From JBCBGF01 sp038526915 (GTDB taxonomy: Bacteria; Pseudomonadota; Alphaproteobacteria; Rhodobacterales; Rhodobacteraceae), in contig JBCBGF010000004.1 of the NCBI GenBank assembly GCA_038526915.1, positions 186,001 through 250,000 on the forward strand: a stretch of DNA of 64,000 bases. The letters run 5' to 3'. The position numbers were made by a program, and so were the translations under genes. Under the pieces are notes generated by a model. It worked only from the letters and a program-made list of their open reading frames with translations, did not search any database and had not been told where the DNA came from. Below, piece by piece: positions 17,674-26,127 of the stretch (positions are counted from its first letter, which is position 1; the number at the start of each line of letters is the position of its first letter).

Positions 17674-17681
17674 GTGATCAC
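17674..17681. promoter_or_regulatory. GTGATCAC palindrome upstream of sdhB
   Basis: TTGTGATCACGT is a perfect 8 bp palindrome with partly symmetric flanks. It overlaps the stop codon of the glycosyltransferase gene and lies 111 bp upstream of the sdhB start. The same 8-mer occurs at sdhC and sucC and nowhere else in the window. Confidence 0.6.
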
Positions 17682-19300
17682 GTTTGATCGACAGAGTATG
17701 CAACGAGGCTCTGTACCAGCTCAATCGTTGGCGCCGTGGGCACAATATCGAAGGCGGCCATGCGCCCCCATCGCGCGGCCGGTTTCGCGAACGCCTCGCA
17801 AACCGCGTAGGCCGGTCGATCATAGTAGTCATCGAAAAGCACCCGCATCTGCTTTTTGGCATGCAGCAGTGTGGCCAGAAAACAAGCGACGCGAAACCGA
17901 CCGTCGATCAGAACAATGTCGGGCTGAGTGTCGCCCAGTTCATCCCAGACCGACATAGAATACCGGTGATACCGAGCATACCCGCTGGCATCGGCAGTCC
18001 GGCCCCATGACTTGGTCGGGCCGATGTCGACATGCCGGATGACAAAGCGCTCCGGCTCTGCCCGCCGGCGCAACTCCTGCGTAAGCCGTTCTGCCCAGGC
18101 CGCATCGCTTTCCACGGACACAAGCCGCTTTACCCCCAGCTCCATTGCCAGCACGCTGGACCCACCGCTGCCGTATTCCAGCACGACATCTGCGTCACGA
18201 TAGTGTTCGGTCACGGCGGCGCGCGCGTCATCGGGCAGGGTCACTTCAAACGCCGAGGCGGGCCGCAACGGTTCTGATGTGGCCTGCAGTTTGGCAATAC
18301 GCTCAGCCACAAGGGCGTTTGACCGGGCAACGGCGTGGCGCGTTTCAAAATCCTCTTGCAGACGCGCGATTTCCCGATCGACCTGCCCCTCATGTTTCAG
18401 GATCGCGTTCGACTGTGTGTCGTTACGATTCATCTGCGCGTAAAACTCCGGTGTGTGGCGGTCGTTCGCCTCACCGATCTGATTGGCCTTCCACCCGCGC
18501 CCCCGCGATCGCTTCAGCGCGAAATGCTCTGGTGTGCGCACGCAGTAATGGTTGATTTGCGCAAGGGCATAGCCATGCTCTTCCCCCAAGATCGATCCGT
18601 TTGTCTTGTGATCGCTACCGGCCAACCATCGCGCGTTCCGGGGCGAGGCCTCTGACAGGGTCTTGCCGTTTGCCAGCATAAAGTCGTCGCAGGTCAGGCC
18701 TGCATCGGCCTTGAGATGGGGCCGGTGGATGTTCTCAATGCCAAAGCCTGCGATATGGTCGCCATGCCGGTACAGCGTCTTGACCTGCATATTGATATGC
18801 GCCCAACGCTTCGACGCCCCTGTAAAATCCTTCGAGATAAAGCGACCCGGAAAAGACGCATTGTGGCTATCCCCCATGATGCGCCACGGCACAAGAATAC
18901 CCAGCCTGTCCCCGACAACGGCAATCAGATCACTCACCTGACCTTCGCCTGTGTGCACAACCAGGAACTCATCCGCGTCCAGCCAAATCACCCATTCGCC
19001 ATCCGCGATCAGCCCCATCGCATTTGCGCGCTGCGCCGCGCTGCCCTGTGCTGACAGGCCGTCGATGTTGTGGTTCTCGTAATATTCAATCTCGCCCTGC
19101 GCGGCCAACGCGGACAAGATCTCATTGGTGCCGTCCTGTGATGGATTGGCGAAGAGGATGATCCGATGAAAGCCGATCACCTTGTGATAGGCGATCCACT
19201 CAAGCAAAAACGGCCCCTCGTCCTTGACCGCACAAAACAACACAGACCGAACCTGGGACGCACGCGTAACGTGCTGAACCTGCGCTGCCGGTTGGGTCAT
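17678..19300 (-). CDS. Glycosyltransferase (GT2/GT92-like) fused to a methyltransferase-like domain
   Basis: About 540 residues from ATG 19300 (GGAG 9 nt upstream); an upstream in-frame GTG at 19357 would add 19. The N-terminal half reads as a glycosyltransferase: FCAVKDEGPFLLEWIAYHKV, IILFANPSQDGTNEIL and the DxD motif in WVIWLDADEFLVV. The C-terminal third has a Rossmann methyltransferase-like start, VVLEYGSGGSSVLAMELG, and DIVLIDGRFRVACFLA. The acceptor is unknown; a similar fusion is at 43860-45665. It sits between sdhA-lipoprotein and sdhB, an unusual place, and could have been inserted into the sdh operon. Confidence 0.8.
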   Translation of the reverse strand: MTQPAAQVQHVTRASQVRSVLFCAVKDEGPFLLEWIAYHKVIGFHRIILFANPSQDGTNEILSALAAQGEIEYYENHNIDGLSAQGSAAQRANAMGLIADGEWVIWLDADEFLVVHTGEGQVSDLIAVVGDRLGILVPWRIMGDSHNASFPGRFISKDFTGASKRWAHINMQVKTLYRHGDHIAGFGIENIHRPHLKADAGLTCDDFMLANGKTLSEASPRNARWLAGSDHKTNGSILGEEHGYALAQINHYCVRTPEHFALKRSRGRGWKANQIGEANDRHTPEFYAQMNRNDTQSNAILKHEGQVDREIARLQEDFETRHAVARSNALVAERIAKLQATSEPLRPASAFEVTLPDDARAAVTEHYRDADVVLEYGSGGSSVLAMELGVKRLVSVESDAAWAERLTQELRRRAEPERFVIRHVDIGPTKSWGRTADASGYARYHRYSMSVWDELGDTQPDIVLIDGRFRVACFLATLLHAKKQMRVLFDDYYDRPAYAVCEAFAKPAARWGRMAAFDIVPTAPTIELVQSLVAYSVDQT

Positions 19301-19481
19301 GGCATCTGCTCCGTTGCCCGCGGCCTTAGCCCTTTTTTTGTTTGTGCCAAACTTCACGCGTCAGGTCGAGTTCCGAGCGTTCCAAAAGACCCGCGCGCCT
19401 GAAGTGCGCCAAAGACGGGTGGTCCGGATCAGGCCGGTTACGGCGATCGCAGAGGAATGGTGCCGCCGATCGGACGACCTG

Positions 19482-19817
19482 TCACACGCGCGCCAGAATG
19501 AAAGGCAGCACCTGGGGCCCCGCCTCCTCGATGAAACAGGAAATTGTTTCAGGCCGCGTCGAAATCCCGATCACAAGCTGCACCGTCTCTGGCGACGGTT
19601 GCTGACGTATCGCATCCCCTGCAATCGACACGATCTCATCACCGGTTGCATTGTTGATCACACAGTCCGTTACAGGTGTGATTGGCACCCCGGGAAAGCG
19701 CTGTTCCACGACATCGTTCACCACGGTCCGCGCAGACGCGCGAGCCACTTCAGTCCCGATGGGCGTGCTACAAGCAGTCAGTGACAGCGCGGCGAGCGAG
19801 AGGATCGCCCGACGCAT
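19482..19817 (-). CDS. Small lipoprotein downstream of sdhA
   Basis: Protein of 111 residues with a lipoprotein signal peptide (RRAILSLAALSLTACS; lipobox L-T-A-C, lipidated Cys at 16). The mature part has two further cysteines (TDCVINN and ISCFIEE) that may form a disulfide. No domain is recognised. It overlaps the sdhA stop by one base (TGATG), so it is translationally coupled to sdhA. Its role is unknown. Confidence 0.78.
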   Translation of the reverse strand: MRRAILSLAALSLTACSTPIGTEVARASARTVVNDVVEQRFPGVPITPVTDCVINNATGDEIVSIAGDAIRQQPSPETVQLVIGISTRPETISCFIEEAGPQVLPFILARV

Positions 19818-21619
19818 CAGTAAACCCGGGCTTTCGGCGCGATCTTCTTCAGGTCGATCCCGCCCTCATTGTGGCCCATCAATGGGTTCAGGTGCACGGG
19901 GCGCTGGCCCAGGTCGACCTTGCCGTTCACCCAGCTGAGCGAATGCACGCGCCAATTCTCGTCATCGCGGTCGGGATAATCCTCATGCGCATGGGCCCCG
20001 CGGCTTTCTTTGCGGGCCTCGGCGGACACGATGGTCGCCAGCGCGTTAGGCATCAGGTTGGTCAGTTCCAGCGTTTCCATCAGGTCGCTGTTCCACACCA
20101 TCGACCGGTCGGTGACGGCGATATCGTCCATCTTGCCCGCCACGCCGTACATCTTCTCAACGCCCTCGGCGAGGGTCTTGTCGGTGCGGAACACGGCTGC
20201 ATCGGCCTGCATCGTCTTCTGCATCTCCAACCGCAACTCGGCGGTGGTGACGGTCCCCTTGGCATGCCGCAGATCGTCAAGCCGCCCAAGCGCCTTGTCG
20301 ATGCTGGCCTGGTTCAGCTTGGGGTTTGCCGCGTTCGGATCCACCACTTCGCCTGCCTTGATCGCCGCCGCACGGCCAAACACCACGAGGTCGATCAGAC
20401 TGTTCGAACCCAGCCGGTTCGCGCCGTGCACGCTTGCGCATCCCGCTTCGCCCACAGCCATCAGGCCGGGCGCGATCGCATCGGGATCGTCTTTGGTCGG
20501 GTTCAACACCTCGCCCCAGTAATTCGTCGGGATCCCGCCCATGTTGTAATGCACTGTCGGCAAAACAGGGATCGGCTCTTTCGTCAGGTCCACGCCCGCA
20601 AAGATCCGCGCGCTTTCCGAAATCCCCGGCAGCCGTTCGGCCAACGTCTCGGGCGGCAAGTGGTTGAGGTGCAGATGGATGTGGTCGCCATCATCGCCCA
20701 CACCACGGCCTTCGCGGATCTCCATCGTCATGCAGCGGCTGACCACATCGCGCGATGCCAGATCCTTGTAGGTCGGCGCATAGCGTTCCATGAACCGCTC
20801 GCCTTCGGAGTTGGTGAGATATCCCCCCTCACCCCGCGCGCCTTCGGTGATCAGACAGCCCGAGCCATAGATGCCCGTCGGGTGGAACTGCACGAACTCC
20901 ATATCCTGCAACGGCAAGCCAGCCCGCGCCACCATGCCCCCACCGTCGCCGGTGCAGGTATGCGCCGAGGTAGCCGAGAAATATGCGCGGCCATAGCCGC
21001 CGGTGGCCAGCACCGTCATCTTGGCGTTGAAAACATGGATCGTGCCGTCATCCAGCTTCCAGGCGACAACACCCTGACACTGGCCATCCTCGGACATGAT
21101 CAGATCGATCGCGAAGTACTCGATGAAAAACTCCGCATCGTTCTTCAGCGACTGCCCGTACAGCGTATGCAGGATCGCATGCCCTGTCCGGTCAGCCGCG
21201 GCGCAAGTGCGCTGCACCGGCGGCCCTTCCCCGAACTCGGTCGTGTGGCCACCGAACGGGCGCTGATAGATCTTGCCCTCTTCGGTCCGCGAAAACGGCA
21301 CGCCGTAGTGTTCCAGCTCATACACCGCCTTGGGCGCTTCCCGCGCGAGGTACTCCATCGCGTCCGTATCCCCAAGCCAGTCCGACCCCTTCACGGTGTC
21401 GTACATGTGCCATTGCCAGCTGTCGGGCCCCATATTGCCCAGCGATGCCGCGATCCCGCCCTGCGCAGCCACCGTATGCGACCGCGTTGGGAACACCTTG
21501 GTGATGCAGGCGGTTTTCAGCCCCTGCTCTGCCATACCAAGCGTTGCGCGCAGCCCCGCTCCGCCGGCCCCGACAACCACGACGTCATAAGTATGCGTCT
21601 CGTATTCGTACTCAGCCAT
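19817..21619 (-). CDS. sdhA: Succinate dehydrogenase flavoprotein subunit
   Basis: Catalytic subunit of complex II that oxidises succinate to fumarate and carries covalent FAD; 600 residues as expected. Visible are VVVGAGGAGLRATLGM (dinucleotide fold), TRSHTVAAQGGIAASLGN with the His that binds FAD, LPLQDMEFVQFHPTGIYG, TEGARGEGGYLTNSEGERF with active-site residues, VHYNMGGIPTN and the C-terminal GAHAHEDYPDRDDENW. It follows sdhD after 10 nt. It is part of the minus-strand sdhCDA block. Confidence 0.98.
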   Translation of the reverse strand: MAEYEYETHTYDVVVVGAGGAGLRATLGMAEQGLKTACITKVFPTRSHTVAAQGGIAASLGNMGPDSWQWHMYDTVKGSDWLGDTDAMEYLAREAPKAVYELEHYGVPFSRTEEGKIYQRPFGGHTTEFGEGPPVQRTCAAADRTGHAILHTLYGQSLKNDAEFFIEYFAIDLIMSEDGQCQGVVAWKLDDGTIHVFNAKMTVLATGGYGRAYFSATSAHTCTGDGGGMVARAGLPLQDMEFVQFHPTGIYGSGCLITEGARGEGGYLTNSEGERFMERYAPTYKDLASRDVVSRCMTMEIREGRGVGDDGDHIHLHLNHLPPETLAERLPGISESARIFAGVDLTKEPIPVLPTVHYNMGGIPTNYWGEVLNPTKDDPDAIAPGLMAVGEAGCASVHGANRLGSNSLIDLVVFGRAAAIKAGEVVDPNAANPKLNQASIDKALGRLDDLRHAKGTVTTAELRLEMQKTMQADAAVFRTDKTLAEGVEKMYGVAGKMDDIAVTDRSMVWNSDLMETLELTNLMPNALATIVSAEARKESRGAHAHEDYPDRDDENWRVHSLSWVNGKVDLGQRPVHLNPLMGHNEGGIDLKKIAPKARVY

Positions 21620-21629
21620 TGAATGCTCC

Positions 21630-22001
21630 CTAAAGCGCGATGCGGGCGATGGCGAACAGGCCCGTCGCGGCGGCGGCGTAGCTCAGGCAGACCGTTCCGA
21701 TGATCAATACCTTGCGCGTCAAACCGTGAGTGTAGTCTTCGATCAGCACCTGCACACCGTTTTTGAAGTGCATGAAGCCCACCAGGATGGTCAGCGCCGC
21801 CACAATCGCCGGGAAGGGGCGGGCGAAATAGGTCACGACCTCGGCATGCGGCTGGCCCAGCATCGCGCCGAAGGTGAAGATAAAGAGTGGCACCAGGATC
21901 AAAAGCCCGACCGAGCTAACGATCATGTTCCAGTGGTGATGCACACCTTCCTTGGCAGATCCAAGGCCGATGGCGCGTTTGCGGTCAGTTACGAATGCCA
22001 T
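21630..22001 (-). CDS. sdhD: Succinate dehydrogenase membrane anchor subunit
   Basis: Membrane subunit of complex II, 123 residues with three membrane helices. The second and third helices flank FMHFKNGVQVLIEDYTHG, which carries the His and the Asp-Tyr pair of the quinone/haem site. The N-terminus ATDRKRAIGLGSAKEG-like segment (positions 3-18) is typical of the alphaproteobacterial type. It lies 10 nt after sdhC and 10 nt before sdhA. Confidence 0.95.
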   Translation of the reverse strand: MAFVTDRKRAIGLGSAKEGVHHHWNMIVSSVGLLILVPLFIFTFGAMLGQPHAEVVTYFARPFPAIVAALTILVGFMHFKNGVQVLIEDYTHGLTRKVLIIGTVCLSYAAAATGLFAIARIAL

Positions 22002-22011
22002 CTGTGCCTCC

Positions 22012-22395
22012 TTAGATCGCGATCAGGGTGATGAGGGTCAGAACAACAGACCCGCCGATGCAGCCCCAGCCCATCATTTCGGCCGTAGGGATATCGAGGC
22101 CACGGCCGGTATCCCAGATCAGATGCCGGACGCCCGCCAGCGTATGATACCACAGCGCCCACAGCGACAGCGTCATGACCAGATCGCCAAACCACGACGT
22201 AACAAATGCATCGGCTACCGCGAAATACTCAGGCGACGTTGCCGCGGCGAGAAACCACCACACCATCATCAGCGCCCCAACGATCAACGCGTTCCCGGTG
22301 ATCCGCGTCAGGATCGAGGTCATTGAGGTCAATTGTGGTCGGTAAATCGTCAGATGCGGCGATAGGGGGCGATCCCCCCGGTTCACGTCAGCCAT
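22012..22395 (-). CDS. sdhC: Succinate dehydrogenase cytochrome b556 subunit
   Basis: Cytochrome b subunit of complex II, 127 residues, three membrane helices. RPLSPHLTIYRPQLTSMTSI near the N-terminus (SPHL.IY motif) and HTLAGVRHLIWDTG with the haem-ligand His are the PROSITE-type signatures. The longest frame runs 55 codons further upstream, but ATG 22395 with AAGGGACG before it matches the family N-terminus. It is the first gene of sdhCDA. The 167 nt leader holds the tandem GTGATCAC pair. Confidence 0.96.
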   Translation of the reverse strand: MADVNRGDRPLSPHLTIYRPQLTSMTSILTRITGNALIVGALMMVWWFLAAATSPEYFAVADAFVTSWFGDLVMTLSLWALWYHTLAGVRHLIWDTGRGLDIPTAEMMGWGCIGGSVVLTLITLIAI

Positions 22396-22532
22396 GAAGC
22401 GTCCCTTCGTGTCGGCGCCCGGAACTGGCGCTCGTTCTCCCCAGAAACTAAAGGAATTTCGCGGTGTGTCACGCGCGTGAGCGCCCAAAACTTGCGGTGT
22501 TTTGGCGCAATTTACTAGATTAAGGACCATTG

Positions 22533-22561
22533 TGATCACGCGCTTGCACCGCGTGATCACG
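22533..22561. promoter_or_regulatory. Tandem GTGATCAC pair upstream of sdhC
   Basis: Two perfect GTGATCAC palindromes lie at 22533-22540 and 22554-22561, start-to-start distance 21 bp (two helical turns), 138-166 nt upstream of the sdhC start and just after the end of the secreted-protein gene (22563). On the minus strand an AT-rich stretch, CCTTAATCTAGTAAATTG, follows directly. Same-face spacing argues for a cooperative regulator. Confidence 0.65.
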
Positions 22562-22562
22562 C

Positions 22563-22991
22563 TTATTCTAGCAGGTTCACCGCATCAGTCGCCCTATCGG
22601 ATAGAGCAAAGTCGATGACCACAACATCCCCTCGAAACCGCGCGCCGCGAAGATACAGGGCAAGCGGCGCCGATCCGGTGTCAAACAGGACCACCTCCTG
22701 GAAAAGGCCCGGACCTTCGCTGCGAAACACCACCGAGGCGCATTCCCGAAATCCGTTCGGGAATGTGTTGCCGAACCGCTGGACCGCCTTCACGCGCTCT
22801 GGATCGCCCCGGTTGCCAAAGGGCTGCACCGCGCCAAAGAAGCGGTCGTATTCGCCCCGAAGGAGAGCGTCCTTGGCCGTCTCAAACGCAGGTACGGTCT
22901 TTGACGGGTTCGGGCGACAGCGCGCGTCATTGGCCTGCGCCGCAGTGGCTGCAGAGACCGCCACGATCACCACGGCTAGCCGATGTTTCAT
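22563..22991 (-). CDS. Secreted protein of unknown function
   Basis: Protein of 142 residues with a signal peptide (HRLAVVIVAVSAATAAQAND; cleavage expected after AQA). The mature part contains two cysteines (ARCRPNP and RECASVVF) and a helical centre, AKDALLRGEYDRFFGAVQPF. No family is recognised. It overlaps the mch stop by 4 nt (ATGA) and is the last gene before sdhC, so it is probably made from the mcl2-mch transcript. Confidence 0.7.
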   Translation of the reverse strand: MKHRLAVVIVAVSAATAAQANDARCRPNPSKTVPAFETAKDALLRGEYDRFFGAVQPFGNRGDPERVKAVQRFGNTFPNGFRECASVVFRSEGPGLFQEVVLFDTGSAPLALYLRGARFRGDVVVIDFALSDRATDAVNLLE

Positions 22992-24016
22992 ACAGGCATG
23001 AGAGCCCAGTAATCCAAATCCAACAAGACATCGGGGTCGTATTTGCCCTCACCCGTCTTCAACACTCCGGCATCGCCCTTCGTCGCAACCAGCCGCAACC
23101 GGATCGCACCGACACCCGGCGCCGCAGTCTCCGCCTTGTCCAAAACCTCGGACCACGCGCGCACCGTATCGCCCGAGAAACAGGGGTTGGCATGGGCGCC
23201 CGCGTTCAACGCCACCATCATCTGCGCATTCGCCAAACCATTGAAGCTCAGCGCGCGGGCTAGGCTGATCACATGACCGCCATAGATCAGACGACGCCCA
23301 TCATCGCGATTGGTGGCATCGAAATGCACCTTGGCCGTGTTCTGCCACAGGCGCGTGGCCATCATATGCTCGGCCTCTTCCACAGTGACGCCGTCGACAT
23401 GGTCGATCACCTCGCCCACCGCATAGTCGCCCCACCGATGCGGCTCCCCCGCGAGCACGTCATCATATTGCGAGAAATGCAGCCCGTCAGGAATCACTAG
23501 CGCATCAGGCGCGACCACAGTCGCCAAATCCGGAAGGGTGGTCTCGGGCGCAGGCGCGTCGGGATTACGCTTGCGCACCATCACCCAGCGCACATACTCC
23601 ATCAGTGGTGCACCTTGGGCATTCCGCCCGGTTGTGCGCACCCAGACCACGCCGGACTTGCCGTTCGAGTTTTGCTTCAGCCCGATCACCTGGCTTTCCG
23701 ATGTCAGCGTCTCACCGGGAAACACCGGCGCGAGCCACCGCCCCTCGGCATAGCCAAGGTTAGCAACGGCATTGAGCGAGATATCGGGAACGGTCTTGCC
23801 GAACACCGTGTGAAACACGATCAGATCGTCCAACGGCGCCGCCGCCAGCCCGCAGGCCTGCGCAAAGGCATCCGAAGAATGCAGTGCATGCCGCGCCGGG
23901 TAGAGCGCATGATAAAACGCCCGCTCGCCCCCGGAGATCGTGCGCGGCACCGCGTGCCGGATCACCTCACCAAGACGGTAGTCCTCAAAAAACCGGCCGG
24001 GGTTCGTCTTGGCCAT
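22988..24016 (-). CDS. mch: Mesaconyl-CoA hydratase (MaoC/hot-dog family)
   Basis: Hydrates mesaconyl-C1-CoA to beta-methylmalyl-CoA in the ethylmalonyl-CoA pathway. At 342 residues it has two hot-dog halves. The N-terminal part reads GRFFEDYRLGEVIRHAVPRT and YAEGRWLAPVFPGETLTSES; the second half carries HFDATNRDDGRRLIYGGHVI (hydratase-2-like motif) and NAGAHANPCFSGDTV. The assignment rests on this pattern plus context with ccr, ecm and mcl2; in Rhodobacter sphaeroides the homologue also sits near sdh. ATG 24016 overlaps the DUF1737 stop by 1 nt. Confidence 0.93.
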   Translation of the reverse strand: MAKTNPGRFFEDYRLGEVIRHAVPRTISGGERAFYHALYPARHALHSSDAFAQACGLAAAPLDDLIVFHTVFGKTVPDISLNAVANLGYAEGRWLAPVFPGETLTSESQVIGLKQNSNGKSGVVWVRTTGRNAQGAPLMEYVRWVMVRKRNPDAPAPETTLPDLATVVAPDALVIPDGLHFSQYDDVLAGEPHRWGDYAVGEVIDHVDGVTVEEAEHMMATRLWQNTAKVHFDATNRDDGRRLIYGGHVISLARALSFNGLANAQMMVALNAGAHANPCFSGDTVRAWSEVLDKAETAAPGVGAIRLRLVATKGDAGVLKTGEGKYDPDVLLDLDYWALMPV

Positions 24017-24219
24017 CACAAATCTCCCAGTCTTTTGGTCGGGTCGTAAGGACCTTCGACATCCTTAGTCACGGCCTGCGCGCAACGCATGACACCATTG
24101 GCCGTGTCAAAGGCGTAAGCCGGGTCGCCATAAAGCTCCCACCCCTGCGCAAGCGCAGCCGTCACCTTGTGGCAAAACGCAGACGTATCGTCGCCCGTCA
24201 GCAGTCGGTAAGCCTTCAT
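24016..24219 (-). CDS. DUF1737 domain protein
   Basis: Small protein of 67 residues with the DUF1737 pattern: YRLLTGDDTSAFCHKVTAAL near the start, then GWELYGDPAYAFD (G-W-x-L-x-G-x-P). Members have no known activity. It sits between nnrU and mch, with a 1 nt overlap to mch and 4 nt after the nnrU-like gene, so it belongs to this operon. Confidence 0.85.
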   Translation of the reverse strand: MKAYRLLTGDDTSAFCHKVTAALAQGWELYGDPAYAFDTANGVMRCAQAVTKDVEGPYDPTKRLGDL

Positions 24220-24223
24220 CGCG

Positions 24224-24772
24224 TCATCCTGGAAAGGGGTAATAGCCCAGCCAGGTGTGTATCCCGGCGATCACCGCATAGAGAACGAGCGAGATCACGA
24301 TCAGCTTGAGATCACCTTTCGCGGGTCCAGGCTCAGGCCTGTCCCAAGCACCGTCTTTGGCGTTGATCACGACCATCTCCAAGACGGCCCAAACTGCGAT
24401 TGACCCGAACAGCACGACAGAGGCCGTATCCCCCCGCACCAGCAAATGCGCAACCGCCCAGACCAAGGCACCGGTCAGCATCGGATGCCGCATCCAGGCC
24501 CTCATCCGGCCTTTGGAACTGCCCATGCCGAACAGAAGAATGGCAAAGAACATGAACAGGTTGTTCAGGTGTTGCCCCCAAAACGGCGCGGTATAGACGA
24601 ACCCGGACGATGCCCCCCGGTATCCGATTACCATCAGCACGACGCCCGCCAAGATGATCACCGCCGCGATCCCTTTGCCCGGGTTGCCGAGACGGCCACG
24701 GATCTCGGGCAGCATCCGCTTGAAGAAGTGTCCGGCGTACCACAGGAAAATCCCCAGGATCAGCAGGGTCAT
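24224..24772 (-). CDS. NnrU family membrane protein
   Basis: Inner-membrane protein of 182 residues with about five spans. It starts with LLILGIFLWYAGHFFKRMLP and contains WGQHLNNLFMFFAILLFGMG and MRHPMLTGALVWAVAHLLVRG, the RHP(M/Q)LxG..W...HL..G pattern shared with NnrU and isoprenylcysteine methyltransferase-like proteins. NnrU is named for denitrification, but no nir or nor gene is in the window. Here it is coupled by 4 nt overlap to mcl2, so a role linked to acyl-CoA metabolism or haem proteins is open. Confidence 0.85.
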   Translation of the reverse strand: MTLLILGIFLWYAGHFFKRMLPEIRGRLGNPGKGIAAVIILAGVVLMVIGYRGASSGFVYTAPFWGQHLNNLFMFFAILLFGMGSSKGRMRAWMRHPMLTGALVWAVAHLLVRGDTASVVLFGSIAVWAVLEMVVINAKDGAWDRPEPGPAKGDLKLIVISLVLYAVIAGIHTWLGYYPFPG

Positions 24773-25644
24773 GAGGCCTCCAACACCGCGATTGCATCCG
24801 CCTTGGCCAGCGTCGCGCGCGCGGTCGCAACATGCAGGTTTTCGACGATCTTGCCATCGACCACGGCCACACCTTCGCCCTGCGCCGTGGCTTCTTCAAA
24901 CGCCGTGATTTGCCGCCGCGCCAGGTCGACATCCTCGTCGGAGGGGCGGAACACCTCGTTGGCGATGGCGACCTGCGCGGGATGGATCAACGTCTTTCCA
25001 TCCATGCCCAGGTCACGGCCTTGTTCGCATTCCGCCCGCAGGCCCTCTTCATCTTTGAAGGCGTTATAGACGCCGTCCACACAGATGATGCCAGCCGCCC
25101 GCGCCGCCAAAAGACAGGTTTGCAGCGCCATCACCATCGGCAAACGATCGGCCCGCCCGCGACAGCCCAATTCCTTGGCCAGATCGTTCGTTCCCATGAT
25201 GAACCCGCCCATGCGCGGGGCCGCAGCGATCGCACCGGCATTTAGGATCCCCAGCGGCGTTTCCATCATCGCCCAGATCTGCGTCTCGGCCGTCTCGGGC
25301 CGGGCATCCAACCGCCGCGCGAGATCTTCCACCATCTCGGGCGTGTCGACCTTGGGCAAAAGGATCGCCTCGGGCCGCGCTGCTGAAACGGCCTCTAGAT
25401 CACCGGCCCCCCAGTCGGTATCGAACCCGTTGATCCGCACCAGCCCAGCGCGCGCACCATATCCGCCCTGCTCCAACGCCGTGACTAACGTGCTGCGCGC
25501 ATTGACCTTTTCGTCCGGCGCAACGGCATCCTCTAGATCGAAGATAATGGCATCCACCGGCAGACCCCGCGCCTTGTCCAGCGCGCGGTCGCGCGAGGCA
25601 GGGATATACAGAACCGATCTCCAGGGGCGGGCGGTGGCGCTCAT
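24769..25644 (-). CDS. mcl2: (3S)-malyl-CoA thioesterase, CitE/malyl-CoA lyase family
   Basis: CitE-like TIM-barrel protein of 291 residues. Motifs: WRSVLYIPASRDRALDKARG, DAIIFDLEDAVAPDEK (Mg-binding acidic residues), LLPKVDTPEMV, WAMMETPLGILNA, GTNDLAKELGCRGR and DGKTLIHPAQV. The WRSVLYIPxSxxRALxKA start and VVDGKIVENLHVATA end match Mcl2 of Rhodobacter sphaeroides, which hydrolyses malyl-CoA, better than the lyase Mcl1. ATG 25644 was chosen by family start. First gene of mcl2-nnrU-DUF1737-mch. Confidence 0.85.
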   Translation of the reverse strand: MSATARPWRSVLYIPASRDRALDKARGLPVDAIIFDLEDAVAPDEKVNARSTLVTALEQGGYGARAGLVRINGFDTDWGAGDLEAVSAARPEAILLPKVDTPEMVEDLARRLDARPETAETQIWAMMETPLGILNAGAIAAAPRMGGFIMGTNDLAKELGCRGRADRLPMVMALQTCLLAARAAGIICVDGVYNAFKDEEGLRAECEQGRDLGMDGKTLIHPAQVAIANEVFRPSDEDVDLARRQITAFEEATAQGEGVAVVDGKIVENLHVATARATLAKADAIAVLEAS

Positions 25645-25818
25645 GATTCCATCCACTTGAAACATTGTTGCGGCAAACAACATATCTGCGCACCATTTCG
25701 CAAGCCAATTCTCTGCAGCGCAGCGAAATGCGCACGGATCGTTTACCAATTCTTGGCACCCCCCGCCAATCATTCCCGCAACTTCAACAAAGGCACACGG
25801 ACTGCGCGGGAGACGCTC

Positions 25819-26127
25819 ATGAAACCGGAAATGATCACTCTATCCTTTGGCATTGGCGCGCTGTTGTTGGCTGCAAGCCACGCTTTCGGCCAAACACCCG
25901 CCAACTGCGCCCCGCGTGACCATGTGGTGTCTCGGCTCGCATCGGAATACGGGGAAAGCCGCCGATCCATCGGGCTCGCGGCCAATAACCGGGTGATGGA
26001 GGTATTTGCGGCCGAAGATACGGGGACCTGGACGATCACCGTCACGCTGCCCGATGGGATCACATGCCTGGTGGCCTCCGGCCAAGCGTTCGAGGCGTTT
26101 GACCCTGTCGAGGGTGCAGCACTTTAA
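25819..26127 (+). CDS. Small secreted protein of unknown function
   Basis: Protein of 102 residues with a signal peptide (MITLSFGIGALLLAASHAFG, cleavage near GQT). The mature domain has two cysteines (ANCAPRD and ITCLVAS), which could form a disulfide, and WTITVTLPDG before the second. No domain is recognised. GGGAG lies 7 nt before ATG 25819. It is divergent from mcl2 and converges on the TauE/SafE gene with a 4 nt overlap. Confidence 0.7.
   Translation: MKPEMITLSFGIGALLLAASHAFGQTPANCAPRDHVVSRLASEYGESRRSIGLAANNRVMEVFAAEDTGTWTITVTLPDGITCLVASGQAFEAFDPVEGAAL

Noticed and set aside
19682..21622. 646-codon open frame on the plus strand opposite sdhA
   Set aside because: It is antisense to the unmistakable sdhA; long antisense frames are expected in GC-rich genes with biased third positions, and its translation (His/Arg/Val-rich) has no domain.
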